A stretch of DNA of 17,616 nt. Origin: Thermococci archaeon (GTDB lineage Archaea; Methanobacteriota_B; Thermococci; Thermococcales; Thermococcaceae). The notes under the pieces are model-generated. The model had not been told where the DNA came from. It did not search any database and was given only the letters and a program-made list of their open reading frames with translations. This document shows, in pieces, positions 1 through 6,916 of this stretch. The stretch is taken from assembly GCA_003663535.1 (NCBI GenBank), contig QMUE01000002.1, positions 1-17,616 on the forward strand. The letters run 5' to 3'. Made by a program: the position numbers and the translations under genes. Each line of letters opens with the position of its first letter. Within the stretch, counting starts at the first letter, position 1.

Positions 1-238
1 CGTTCCTGCCTTGGACACAAAATTCTCAAAATAATATATGCCCGCAATTGTGGAGTCAACATTTGTTCCTTCTATCAAGATTATAAGATCCCCTTTGTGT
101 TCTATGGATTGAATGACAAAGAGGCCATTTTTTATATCCCACCAATCTTTCCCGGGCTGGGGATATGGGTATCCACTACGAGGGGATAACAAGCGTTTCA
201 TTATTTTTGTCAGCGTTTGTTTTAAAATTAGCGCCTAA
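1..238 (-). pseudogene. Frameshifted remnant of an S-layer-type C-terminal domain, cut by the window edge
   Basis: The minus strand just downstream of the 741-residue protein encodes a second, broken copy of that protein's last domain. One frame (238 to about 183) reads NFKTNADKNNETLVIPS, matching AFKVHVTANSLITPHS of the intact neighbour, and then hits a TAG. A second frame continues from about 177 to the edge with SGYPYPQPGKDWWDIKNGLF, VIQS, EGTNVDSTIAGIYYFENF, matching the neighbour's LWWDSKEGLFVIQT and EGTNEDSTLAGVHYF. The switch of frame inside one continuous homology, and the lack of the GGPxVN half of the domain, indicate a 5'-truncated, frameshifted pseudogene. An ATG at 201 could open the second frame, but it starts inside the fold. 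It begins within a few bases of the upstream stop codon, so a tandem duplication of the 3' end of that gene is the simplest origin. The rest lies outside the window. Confidence 0.7.
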
Positions 239-242
239 TTAG

Positions 243-2465
243 TTATTTTCCCGTTTCAAGAATTACAATCTTGTCTCCTGGACTAAATCCATTCGAATCT
301 TCCATCGAGCCCCGAACAACGTCAAGAACCTTGCCATCGGTCTCTTCCCATCTCCCAACGACATAACTAATATTCACATATTTTTCAGGTGAGGGAAGAA
401 CCTCTTCCAGGAAGTAGTGAACTCCCGCCAATGTGGAGTCCTCGTTAGTACCTTCTATAGCTACTACGGATCGCCCCATATACTCAAGAGTCTGAATAAC
501 AAAGAGGCCTTCTTTAGAATCCCACCAAAGATTTGGGATAGGGACGTGGTATACTGAGTGGGGAGTTATAAGAGAGTTGGCTGTAACATGAACCTTAAAG
601 GCTTCAATCTTCTCAAGCTCGCGGATGCAGGGATTCACAGCCGGGCCACCAATGAGGATAACCCCCTTGCCCAGAACGATACTCTCGATTGGGCACTTCC
701 CATCTGGGGAAAGTGAAATCAATGATGAGCCTGGAAACAGGGCGGTGATGTAAGAGTTAAACTGGACCCTTCCACCAGCTAGAAGAACTGGGGGTTCTCC
801 CTTCTGAAGGAAAGCCCTGGCAAAGCCGTCGATGCTCAGAAAGCCCACCTTATCCCAGTAGCGGTAAAAGCTGTCAGAGACCATTGAAAAGTCGTTGTTT
901 GGCTCTAGGTTGAGCTCTAGGGTTCCTCCACAGGCTCTTAGGAGGTTGTCTTCGACGAAGCGGGAATAAACCGAGCCGTCCAGCCTCGGAACATAGGTTC
1001 CTCTCTCTTGACACAGGCTCACGAGTTCCTCGCTCCACACTGCGTCATAGTTGTAAACTCCTGGAACCCTCGCGGTGTTCAAGATGCTCAAAGTTATGAG
1101 CAGTCCTATCAGCAATGGGACGAGCAACCTGGAACTCTTACCAACGAGATCAACTTCGGATCTAACTACACCTGCTACAATGGGGGCAGCCAATGGCACG
1201 AAGTACTGAAGCGCCCTGATTAACCAGTTGTGGAAGCCCCAGATACTGTTTCCATGAGGCATAAAGAAGGACAGTACTAGGAACAAGAGCGCTAGGGGCA
1301 GCATCATAAGGGACAAAAGTTCAAAAGTATCCAAACTGGCGCGGCGAAGGGCAGTAAGGATACCCCTAAGGTAGAAGATAGCAAAGGCTATGTTGCCGGC
1401 TTGAAACAGGAGGAGCACCAAGAGAGAGCCGCGGTAGACCCAATTGTAGAGGCTAGAGCCAAGGTGGAACTGAACATAGAGGATGCCCAGAAGCCCGGCC
1501 AACATGACAATACTGAGCAACGGGCTCCTTTTTTCGATTCCCTCAGAAAAACGTGCTAAGGTTCGCTGGAACAACTGCATGAGGAGGGGTAATCTTCCAC
1601 GGAACCGAAGGAGAACAAGGTACCATAAGGGTAGACCAACTAACAGTGAAACCACGGAGAGCAGGGAAAAGCTGAACACAGATAGACTAAGCCCAGTCAC
1701 ACTGTTGAAGAGCCATACCATGTTCTTCAATATCGCGCCAGAGTACGGAAAGACCAAGAAAGCCACCCACGAGAGTGCTATGGTGAACGCGAAGAAGCGG
1801 TAGGTCACAATGGCCGTATTGTCATCGAAGACTAGCACCCTTACGGAGATGTACAAAACTAGAAGAACGGAGTACACAATAAAGGAAAGAACGTGGGAAA
1901 ACACTAAGAGGAGATAGAGGATAAGTACTAAGAGAATCTCAGCTTTCTTTCTAATCCCTCTGAGGAGGGACACAGCCAAGAGAAAGCCTACTAAAAGGCC
2001 CACCTGTTGGGGGCGAACCTGAATCACGGACCAAATGTAAAGTGGGCTCATGAAGAGAATGAAAACTGCTGACATTGAGTGTTTAGGGGACAGTCCCAGC
2101 CTTCGGTATGAGAAGAAAAGAACAAGAGTATATACAAGGACCATTGCAATGGAGTACCACACCACTTCATCGACGGGGGTGGCAAAGAAAGGCCTGAAGA
2201 TGTGGAGGGAAAAGGGTGTAACGTATCCCGACACTATCGACGAAAGATACCAATGAGGGTCTCCGAGGAGGGATACATAGTAGGACTCGTCTATGGTTGT
2301 AAAGTATCTACCAAACCCCGTTCTGATATAGAAGACAACCACACTACCAAAGAGCAGGGTAGAAAAAAGGCCAAGCCTGTGGTCAAGCCTCTTCTCTAAA
2401 ATCAGTAGCGAGGCGATGATAGACGCTGCCAGGACGAGAATTATTCCCATCGCTATGCTATCCAT
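243..2465 (-). CDS. GT-C-like polytopic membrane protein fused to an S-layer-type C-terminal domain
   Basis: About 740 residues. The first ~470 are a run of roughly a dozen hydrophobic segments. An acidic pair in the first outer loop (IDESYY, D60/E61 counting from the upstream GTG), a later VRPQQ, and FSHVLSF resemble the GT-C superfamily of lipid-linked-sugar glycosyltransferases (GT39/PMT-like); this is a fold-level inference. From about 475 on the chain is soluble and probably outside the cell. Residues 607-741 are clearly related to the C-terminus of the S-layer-like protein at 8495..12730: GGPAVNP, LWWDSKEGLFVIQT, EGTNEDSTLAGVHYF, YVVGRWEET and a final DSNGFSPGDKI. The ATG overlaps the TGA of the upstream gene (TGATG); an in-frame GTG at 2468 is an alternative start. 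Translational coupling with the upstream gene is likely. Oligosaccharyltransferase (AglB/Stt3) was considered, but no WWDYG motif is present. The fusion and coding status are well supported; enzymatic activity is inferred. Confidence 0.85.
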   Translation of the reverse strand: MDSIAMGIILVLAASIIASLLILEKRLDHRLGLFSTLLFGSVVVFYIRTGFGRYFTTIDESYYVSLLGDPHWYLSSIVSGYVTPFSLHIFRPFFATPVDEVVWYSIAMVLVYTLVLFFSYRRLGLSPKHSMSAVFILFMSPLYIWSVIQVRPQQVGLLVGFLLAVSLLRGIRKKAEILLVLILYLLLVFSHVLSFIVYSVLLVLYISVRVLVFDDNTAIVTYRFFAFTIALSWVAFLVFPYSGAILKNMVWLFNSVTGLSLSVFSFSLLSVVSLLVGLPLWYLVLLRFRGRLPLLMQLFQRTLARFSEGIEKRSPLLSIVMLAGLLGILYVQFHLGSSLYNWVYRGSLLVLLLFQAGNIAFAIFYLRGILTALRRASLDTFELLSLMMLPLALLFLVLSFFMPHGNSIWGFHNWLIRALQYFVPLAAPIVAGVVRSEVDLVGKSSRLLVPLLIGLLITLSILNTARVPGVYNYDAVWSEELVSLCQERGTYVPRLDGSVYSRFVEDNLLRACGGTLELNLEPNNDFSMVSDSFYRYWDKVGFLSIDGFARAFLQKGEPPVLLAGGRVQFNSYITALFPGSSLISLSPDGKCPIESIVLGKGVILIGGPAVNPCIRELEKIEAFKVHVTANSLITPHSVYHVPIPNLWWDSKEGLFVIQTLEYMGRSVVAIEGTNEDSTLAGVHYFLEEVLPSPEKYVNISYVVGRWEETDGKVLDVVRGSMEDSNGFSPGDKIVILETGK

Positions 2466-3169
2466 CACCTTACCCCCAGGGGGATGCGCCTGAGTATCTG
2501 GTAGGATCTGTCGCTTGAAGTCTCGACAACGATCCTAATGACGACTGAATTAGGTACGTAAGTGAATTGAGATTCATGTACAGTCACCTTATACTTCTCG
2601 TCCCCTAGTGCGGTTATCTTCAGCCTGTACTCTGTCACTTTAACGCCGGAATCGCCTTTCTCCGTGATGGTTCTCACGAGTGTGACGTTTCTCGTGGTGT
2701 TGAGGAGGAAGCTCAGGTTGGTGGGGCCAGAATAGGCGGGCAGTCTGTGACCGGGAGACGTGACACTGACGTTCGTGACGTTGTCGAGGGGCTCTCCAAG
2801 TATGGCCCATACCCCACTAAGGTCGTATGTGGTGTTCCTCTCCCACAGCACCACACGTCTGTAGGTAGCATCTTGCACCGAGAACGTGAAGGAGAGCTGG
2901 GCAACCTTGTTCGGGGCAAGGGACACGTTGCCATCATTTATGACCGTGTCATTGAGGTATACTGTATAGCGATAATTCTCAGTTGAACGCTCGTGGGACT
3001 CTATGATGAAGGTTATTGTGTAGGTAACGTTGGGAACGATGTAATCGGGGACGGTGGCGTTGTCGAAATAGACCTTGGAAAAGCCGGGGGCAACCTGGGA
3101 ATTTACCACAACGATAAGCCCAGTTAGGATGATCACCAATACCGCGAACAGATAATAATCTCTTCTCAT
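2465..3169 (-). CDS. Membrane-anchored extracytoplasmic beta-sandwich protein (DUF1616-like)
   Basis: 234 residues. One N-terminal hydrophobic segment (about 6-24, YLFAVLVIILTGLIVVVNS) serves as signal or anchor. A Thr/Val/Asn-rich exposed region follows, with many N-x-S/T sequons (for example NVTYT, NDTV, NVSL, NTTY, NLSF) and alternating hydrophobic residues typical of Ig-like beta-strands. The stretch YRYTVYLNDTVINDGNVSLA resembles archaeal DUF1616-type surface domains; this is recognition by eye and not firm. It is the first gene of a two-gene operon: its TGA overlaps the start of the GT-C/S-layer fusion, so the two products are probably made together and may interact on the outer face of the membrane. 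The ATG is preceded by a GGGGGAT sequence about 4 nt upstream. No enzymatic motif is visible. Confidence 0.8.
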   Translation of the reverse strand: MRRDYYLFAVLVIILTGLIVVVNSQVAPGFSKVYFDNATVPDYIVPNVTYTITFIIESHERSTENYRYTVYLNDTVINDGNVSLAPNKVAQLSFTFSVQDATYRRVVLWERNTTYDLSGVWAILGEPLDNVTNVSVTSPGHRLPAYSGPTNLSFLLNTTRNVTLVRTITEKGDSGVKVTEYRLKITALGDEKYKVTVHESQFTYVPNSVVIRIVVETSSDRSYQILRRIPLGVR

Positions 3170-3200
3170 GTCAATCCCCCAACTTCATTGAGAAAGAATG

Positions 3201-3208
3201 ATTAAAAA
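3201..3208 (-). promoter_or_regulatory. Probable TATA box for the 3169-to-243 operon
   Basis: On the minus strand an A/T-rich TTTTTAAT lies about 31 nt upstream of the ATG at 3169. This would place transcription start about 5-10 nt before the start codon, just ahead of the GGGGG ribosome-binding sequence. No upstream B-recognition element was resolved with confidence. Confidence 0.4.
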
Positions 3209-3241
3209 TCTTTGGGAAATGAAGAGGAGAGAGGGTGATCT

Positions 3242-3412
3242 CTATGCTCTGACCTCTTCCCTGCCCTGAAGGGCGAGGCTTGAAAAAGAAAAGTCACCTG
3301 CACTGGATTCACTTGTGTCTCCAAGATCAGCATCGGGCAGCGGTATGTCAGCTTCCAGCTCGATCTCTTTCCAAATGATACGAACCATAAAAAGGGTAGT
3401 ATGATCTGATGC
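3242..3412 (-). pseudogene. Vestigial S-layer C-terminal tail
   Basis: An open minus-strand frame (after a TAA at 3413-3415, ending at TAG 3242-3244; internal ATG at 3388) reads FMVRIIWKEIELEADIPLP followed by DADLGDTSESSAGDFS. It lines up with the last ~40 residues of the 1411-residue protein: YIVGLWEDTEAGADYELPG, ASLGDTSGFSSGDS. An 11-nt block (cttggagacac) is identical at the DNA level. The GGPxVN and GxFxIQ parts are missing, so this is a 5'-deleted fragment of an S-layer-type gene. The final residues LALQGREEVRA are encoded by the hairpin that resembles an IS200/IS605 end, so the original 3' end has been replaced by mobile-element sequence. It lies in the same orientation as the intact tail at 8495. 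Confidence 0.6.
3249..3278 (-). mobile_element. IS200/IS605-type end-like hairpin (remnant)
   Basis: The minus strand reads CCTCGCCCTTCAGGGC then agggaagaGGTCAG. A GCCC-TGAA-GGGC stem (3263-3274) with flanking partial pairing is followed by GGTCAG. The same pattern occurs on the plus strand at 14205..14231. This arrangement recalls the right end, and overlapping guide-RNA hairpin, of TnpB-bearing IS200/IS605 elements in Thermococcales. No transposase gene is attached here, so it would be a solo end. The assignment rests on memory of the motif and on the two copies in this window. Confidence 0.45.
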
Positions 3413-3420
3413 TTAAAAAA

Positions 3421-3428
3421 TTTTATAA
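3421..3428 (+). promoter_or_regulatory. TATA box of the sulfatase-like gene
   Basis: TTTTATAA preceded by an A-rich stretch lies about 25-28 nt before the ATG at 3453. No Shine-Dalgarno sequence is visible between them. The spacing therefore predicts a transcript that starts at or within a few nucleotides of the ATG, i.e. a leaderless or nearly leaderless mRNA. Confidence 0.55.
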
Positions 3429-3452
3429 CTCCCTTGGCCATAAAAAGCAAAT

Positions 3453-4451
3453 ATGATCCAGAAGAGAGATACAACAGTCTTGATCCATAGATTCAAGGAA
3501 TATGGATTAAAAGGGCTCGTGGAGATAACTAAGCGTAACAATGGGGAGTGGATATTCCTTGAAGAATGGGATCATCTTATTATATTAGATGACTGCAGGT
3601 ATGATGTGTTCAGAGAAGAATTTAAGAGAAGAGGACTGCCTGGGACACTAAAACCCAAAAATTCCCTAGGATCGTGGACAGGAGAGTTTTTAAGAAGGAA
3701 CTTTCGTGAAAAACATCCCGAAATAGTTTTCGTGAGTGCTAATCCTTTTTCAGATGTCTATTTAAAAAACAAGTTTTACAAGCTTATATCTGTCTGGAAA
3801 ACAGAATGGGATGATAGGTATCAGACAGTTCCCCCAGGAGCAGTTTACAGAGCAGCCCTAAAAGCCGCAAGAAGGCATCCCGACAAAAAGCTTGTAATTC
3901 ATTTTCTTCAGCCTCATCATCCATACTTCTCACTTAATTTTAGAGATAAAACCATGACTCTCATCCGAGAATCAATTGAGGGTGGGCACCCAGAGTTAGA
4001 CACGATTAAAGAGGAACCAATAAACACCCTATATCTATCCCCCATATATGGACAGTTCCACATTAAACATCTAATATGGGCATATAAAGAGAACCTCCGC
4101 TTAGTCATCCCCTACGTGGAGCTGTTGCTTCATAAATTGGCTGGGAAAACCGTCGTAACATCAGACCACGGGGAGTTATTTGGAGAAAATGTACTCAAGT
4201 TTATTCCCATAAAAGTCTACGGCCATGGAATCGGCAGAAATCCCAACCTAGTAACGGTACCATGGTGGGTTGTAACAGATGAAGACAGAGAAGATCTGAG
4301 GCCCATTAAGGATATAAAAAAGGAGATAGCCACCATAGAATCAAGGTTCGGTTTAACAGAGAGATCTCGGGAAAAGAGACTTCTCAAAAAAGCAATATCC
4401 CGCTTAAGACACAAGAAGAACTTAACAATGCTTCCGGAGAGCATGACGTGA
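3453..4451 (+). CDS. Sulfatase-like (alkaline phosphatase superfamily) enzyme
   Basis: 332 residues, no signal peptide, and the only convincing plus-strand gene. Superfamily landmarks are in order: IILDDCRYD at about 43-51, where a DD-C-R motif provides metal ligands and the nucleophile position; HFLQPHHPY at 150-158; TSDHGE at 236-241; and YGHG at 256-259, both in the region of the second metal site. Known members hydrolyse or transfer sulfate, phosphoethanolamine or phosphoglycerol groups on glycans and lipids; related archaeal genes sit in polysaccharide clusters. The classical CxPxR formylglycine motif of true type I sulfatases is absent, so a sulfatase activity is unproven and phosphotransferase or phosphatase activity is equally possible. 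The tail after ~285 is Lys/Arg-rich. It is A/T-rich like the two genes that follow, converges on the GT39-like gene, and probably has a leaderless mRNA. Confidence 0.85.
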   Translation: MIQKRDTTVLIHRFKEYGLKGLVEITKRNNGEWIFLEEWDHLIILDDCRYDVFREEFKRRGLPGTLKPKNSLGSWTGEFLRRNFREKHPEIVFVSANPFSDVYLKNKFYKLISVWKTEWDDRYQTVPPGAVYRAALKAARRHPDKKLVIHFLQPHHPYFSLNFRDKTMTLIRESIEGGHPELDTIKEEPINTLYLSPIYGQFHIKHLIWAYKENLRLVIPYVELLLHKLAGKTVVTSDHGELFGENVLKFIPIKVYGHGIGRNPNLVTVPWWVVTDEDREDLRPIKDIKKEIATIESRFGLTERSREKRLLKKAISRLRHKKNLTMLPESMT

Positions 4452-4464
4452 CAATTTCTCCGGA
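4433..4464 (+). terminator. Hairpin over the stop codon of the sulfatase-like gene
   Basis: TCCGGAGA (4433-4440) and TCTCCGGA (4457-4464) form an 8-bp perfect stem with a 16-nt loop containing the TGA, followed by gttttgg. The T-run is weak, so this may be a 3'-end stabilising structure rather than an intrinsic terminator. The remaining gap to the convergent gene (to 4628) holds no recognised gene. Confidence 0.4.
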
Positions 4465-4628
4465 GTTTTGGCTCACTCCTCATTTTAAACAGTACAACAA
4501 TCACAGTCAAATTCAACTAACCATGCAATAATTCGTGATATGTTCACGTCTTATATCACACATCCCAATTAAAGCCCCCTTAAGATCTTCTTTGCTATCT
4601 TCTCCTGAGTGTGATGGAAGATACAGTC

Positions 4629-6671
4629 TTAACTTGCCGAAGCCTGATCTAGCTGTAGTGCATTGTGACAGCTATTGTTCGTCTCATGCGTCTTGCTTAT
4701 TGAAATATTAATCACCTGAGTTTTATCAAAATTGATAGTCCCATTAAACGTAAATTTAGCATGATCTGTCTCCGAAAGATTAAACAAGTACATACCATCC
4801 ATAACGATTCCCTCATAGTGCGAAAGCAGATAACATGCCAGCTCAAAATACCTGGGATCATTGAACAACGCATCATTTGCAATAAAATATTTGTAGTTTC
4901 CATCTGACGAGTTCATTTTAGATAAAAAGTCTTGGAGTGTCCAAACAAGTTCAACCCGGCGTTTTGAGTAAAAAGTTGAAGAATAACTGTGAATTCCGGT
5001 TCCGGGAATTACTAAAATACCTTCCTCCGGCGTCGTCAATTTCTCTATAATCAACCCCCATTGGTACTCATGAGGGTACTCCCAACTATCCTGGATATCC
5101 ACAACATAAATAGCCTGGGATGCAAACAGGACAAGAACAAGAGACACAGCTAAAACTCGTGGTTTAAGTTTAATTCCATATCCTTTTATTTCAATCCAGA
5201 ACAACAAAATAAGTGCAGCCACTGTTAAAAGCAATAAACCCCCATACTTGGGGACGTACGGGTATATTAGATTTTTTAAGTACCCTAAAAGCAATATTGA
5301 AGGCGCAAAGATTATCGAATGAAGTCTAAGAGCATTAAGATCTAACATACTCTCCTTAATTAAATCTGAAGATAAAGCCCAAAACAAGAGGTAGCTAAAG
5401 ATTAGAGCTAGCAATATTAGCGGTGCTAACCAAAGGGTATTCCCCATATTATAAACAACTTCAAGCACCATTAAAGTAAATATTCCGCCTACAAATCCAA
5501 ATAACAGAACTGCAAAGAACGTTACAGAGAAGGGAACATTAGACCCCCACTCTTTCCAAGTACTAGGTAATTTGGAAAAAAGTATAATTCCCCGACCTGC
5601 TGAAAGCACAATGCTAGGAACCAGCTGATAAAGCCAAAAGTCGTGTATCCAAGCTCCCTGTTTAAACACTAGCAAACTGACAATTCCCTGAACAAAAAGG
5701 GGCAGTATATAGGAATCCTTCTTAGGCCTCCATACCAAAAAATAGGTTCCCCATACCAGAGTGAAGATAAGAGTTATTGATGTAAACAAATTTAGAGATC
5801 TCTTTAGTTCTAACACCAAAAACTGAAACATTGTAAAATCATAATGAGAACCCGGACGGTCGAATTTGGAGTAAACCTTAATGCCAGACCTAGTGAGAAA
5901 CCCTTGATATAACTCCACAATCTGCTCATAACCCCCAACAAAATACACGAACCCAACATAAGCTAAAAACGCTAGAAATGCAGTACTCAAGAGAATCAGT
6001 ATCACTTTACGGTTCTTATTGAATCCAAAGAGTATTGCATGGAGGATAATGCCTAGTACAATAATATAAGCCTGCCAATCAAACCAAGCTCCAACAAACA
6101 GGGACAAGCTCATGTATAGAAGGTGCTTAGGTTCTCGTGATTCTGACCAGAGGATATAGAAATATAACGTCGAGAGAATAAAGGGCATTGTGGAGTAGTC
6201 TGGTGCGGTAATTCTGTCATAATACGCCGTAAGAGGCATTAATGCGAAGAGAATCGAGGAAACAATAGCAGTTTTTTCTCCCCACAACTTCTTTGAAATC
6301 TTGTAAATCAAAAAGAGTGTTAACATTGACAATACAATCTCAGCTAATCTAACGCTAGCTTCTGTGATTCCAAAGATCCTGAAGAATAGTGATATCCAAA
6401 TACTAGTAAGCGGTGGATGGTGAAAGTAATATTCAAAATTGCCATCAGTTACGTAGTAAGGGGTCGAAACTAATCCCAGCTTGGTAGTCATATACCCATA
6501 CCAAATGTAATTCCTAGCATATACTGCATACTGACAGTTAATGTACTTGAAATATTCCGTAAATGGCCTGTTAATGTCCCTGATCCTAACTACAAACGCC
6601 AATATTGCTACACTTACAAACAAAACCGTTGTTACTGAAACCTTGCTACTCCGTGATTTAAGTTTCATCAC
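4629..6671 (-). CDS. GT39/PMT-ArnT-like membrane glycosyltransferase
   Basis: 680 residues with about a dozen transmembrane segments. Family features are: a first membrane helix followed by RIRDINRPFTEYFKY and CQYAVYARNYIWYG; the HHPPL motif at 84-88; FRIFGITEASVRLAEIVLS; and LMPLTAYYDRITAPDYSTM, all typical of dolichol-phosphate-sugar-using protein or lipid glycosyltransferases. The usual acidic D/E pair of the first outer loop is not obvious (E39 is a candidate). A soluble domain after ~520 (IEKLTTPEEGILVIPGTGIH) is probably extracytoplasmic. A GGAGGGG ribosome binding site lies 5 nt before the GTG at 6671; the ATG at 6668 is the alternative. The last ~16 residues (NNSCHNALQLDQASAS) look atypical. 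It likely transfers a lipid-linked sugar onto a surface acceptor. No WWDYG motif, so not an oligosaccharyltransferase. Confidence 0.85.
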   Translation of the reverse strand: MMKLKSRSSKVSVTTVLFVSVAILAFVVRIRDINRPFTEYFKYINCQYAVYARNYIWYGYMTTKLGLVSTPYYVTDGNFEYYFHHPPLTSIWISLFFRIFGITEASVRLAEIVLSMLTLFLIYKISKKLWGEKTAIVSSILFALMPLTAYYDRITAPDYSTMPFILSTLYFYILWSESREPKHLLYMSLSLFVGAWFDWQAYIIVLGIILHAILFGFNKNRKVILILLSTAFLAFLAYVGFVYFVGGYEQIVELYQGFLTRSGIKVYSKFDRPGSHYDFTMFQFLVLELKRSLNLFTSITLIFTLVWGTYFLVWRPKKDSYILPLFVQGIVSLLVFKQGAWIHDFWLYQLVPSIVLSAGRGIILFSKLPSTWKEWGSNVPFSVTFFAVLLFGFVGGIFTLMVLEVVYNMGNTLWLAPLILLALIFSYLLFWALSSDLIKESMLDLNALRLHSIIFAPSILLLGYLKNLIYPYVPKYGGLLLLTVAALILLFWIEIKGYGIKLKPRVLAVSLVLVLFASQAIYVVDIQDSWEYPHEYQWGLIIEKLTTPEEGILVIPGTGIHSYSSTFYSKRRVELVWTLQDFLSKMNSSDGNYKYFIANDALFNDPRYFELACYLLSHYEGIVMDGMYLFNLSETDHAKFTFNGTINFDKTQVINISISKTHETNNSCHNALQLDQASAS

Positions 6672-6720
6672 TATTGCCCCTCCAGTAATACTCTCCCCTA
6701 GACCGTATGGGGAATAAATG

Positions 6721-6740
6721 ATTTATAAAGTTTTATATAA
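6721..6740 (-). promoter_or_regulatory. TATA boxes for the GT39-like gene
   Basis: On the minus strand TTATATAAAA (6740-6731) and CTTTATAAAT (6730-6721) overlap in tandem 50-70 nt before the start codon. Either predicts a start site around 6695-6710 and a leader of a few tens of nucleotides containing the GGAGGGG site at 6683-6677. Confidence 0.45.
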
Positions 6741-6759
6741 CCGCAACAGGGCAGACTCT

Positions 6760-6792
6760 AAATTAAACAAAAACTTACCTCCACTAGGAGGT
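6760..6792 (-). terminator. Intrinsic-type terminator of the DPMS-like gene
   Basis: ACCTCC (6777-6782) and GGAGGT (6787-6792) form a perfect 6-bp stem with an ACTA loop. On the minus strand it is followed by AAGTTTTTGTTTAATTT, a T-rich tract of the kind that ends archaeal transcripts. It lies about 125 nt downstream of the mannosyltransferase stop codon and just upstream of the promoter of the next gene. The rest of 6793..6916 shows no gene. Confidence 0.5.
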
Positions 6793-6916
6793 TATCTAAA
6801 GAGAGGGAGAAACAATTAATTTTTGAACCTAATTAGAAAAGATACCAATCATGACTCGAAATTAAATAGTTCTTAAGAGAGCTTGAGTGGATCCCAGCAG
6901 ACACAAAGGGCTAGCG

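Noticed and set aside
3202..3474. 90-codon minus-strand frame
   Set aside because: It overlaps promoters of both flanking genes; the neighbouring frame over 3242..3412 carries the real homology to the S-layer tail.
3453..4451. Classical formylglycine sulfatase
   Set aside because: No CxPxR motif; only the broader alkaline phosphatase superfamily assignment is supported.
243..6671. Oligosaccharyltransferase AglB/Stt3 identity for either large membrane protein
   Set aside because: Neither contains a WWDYG motif; the WWD in the fusion protein belongs to the S-layer-type domain and is also present in the broken copy.
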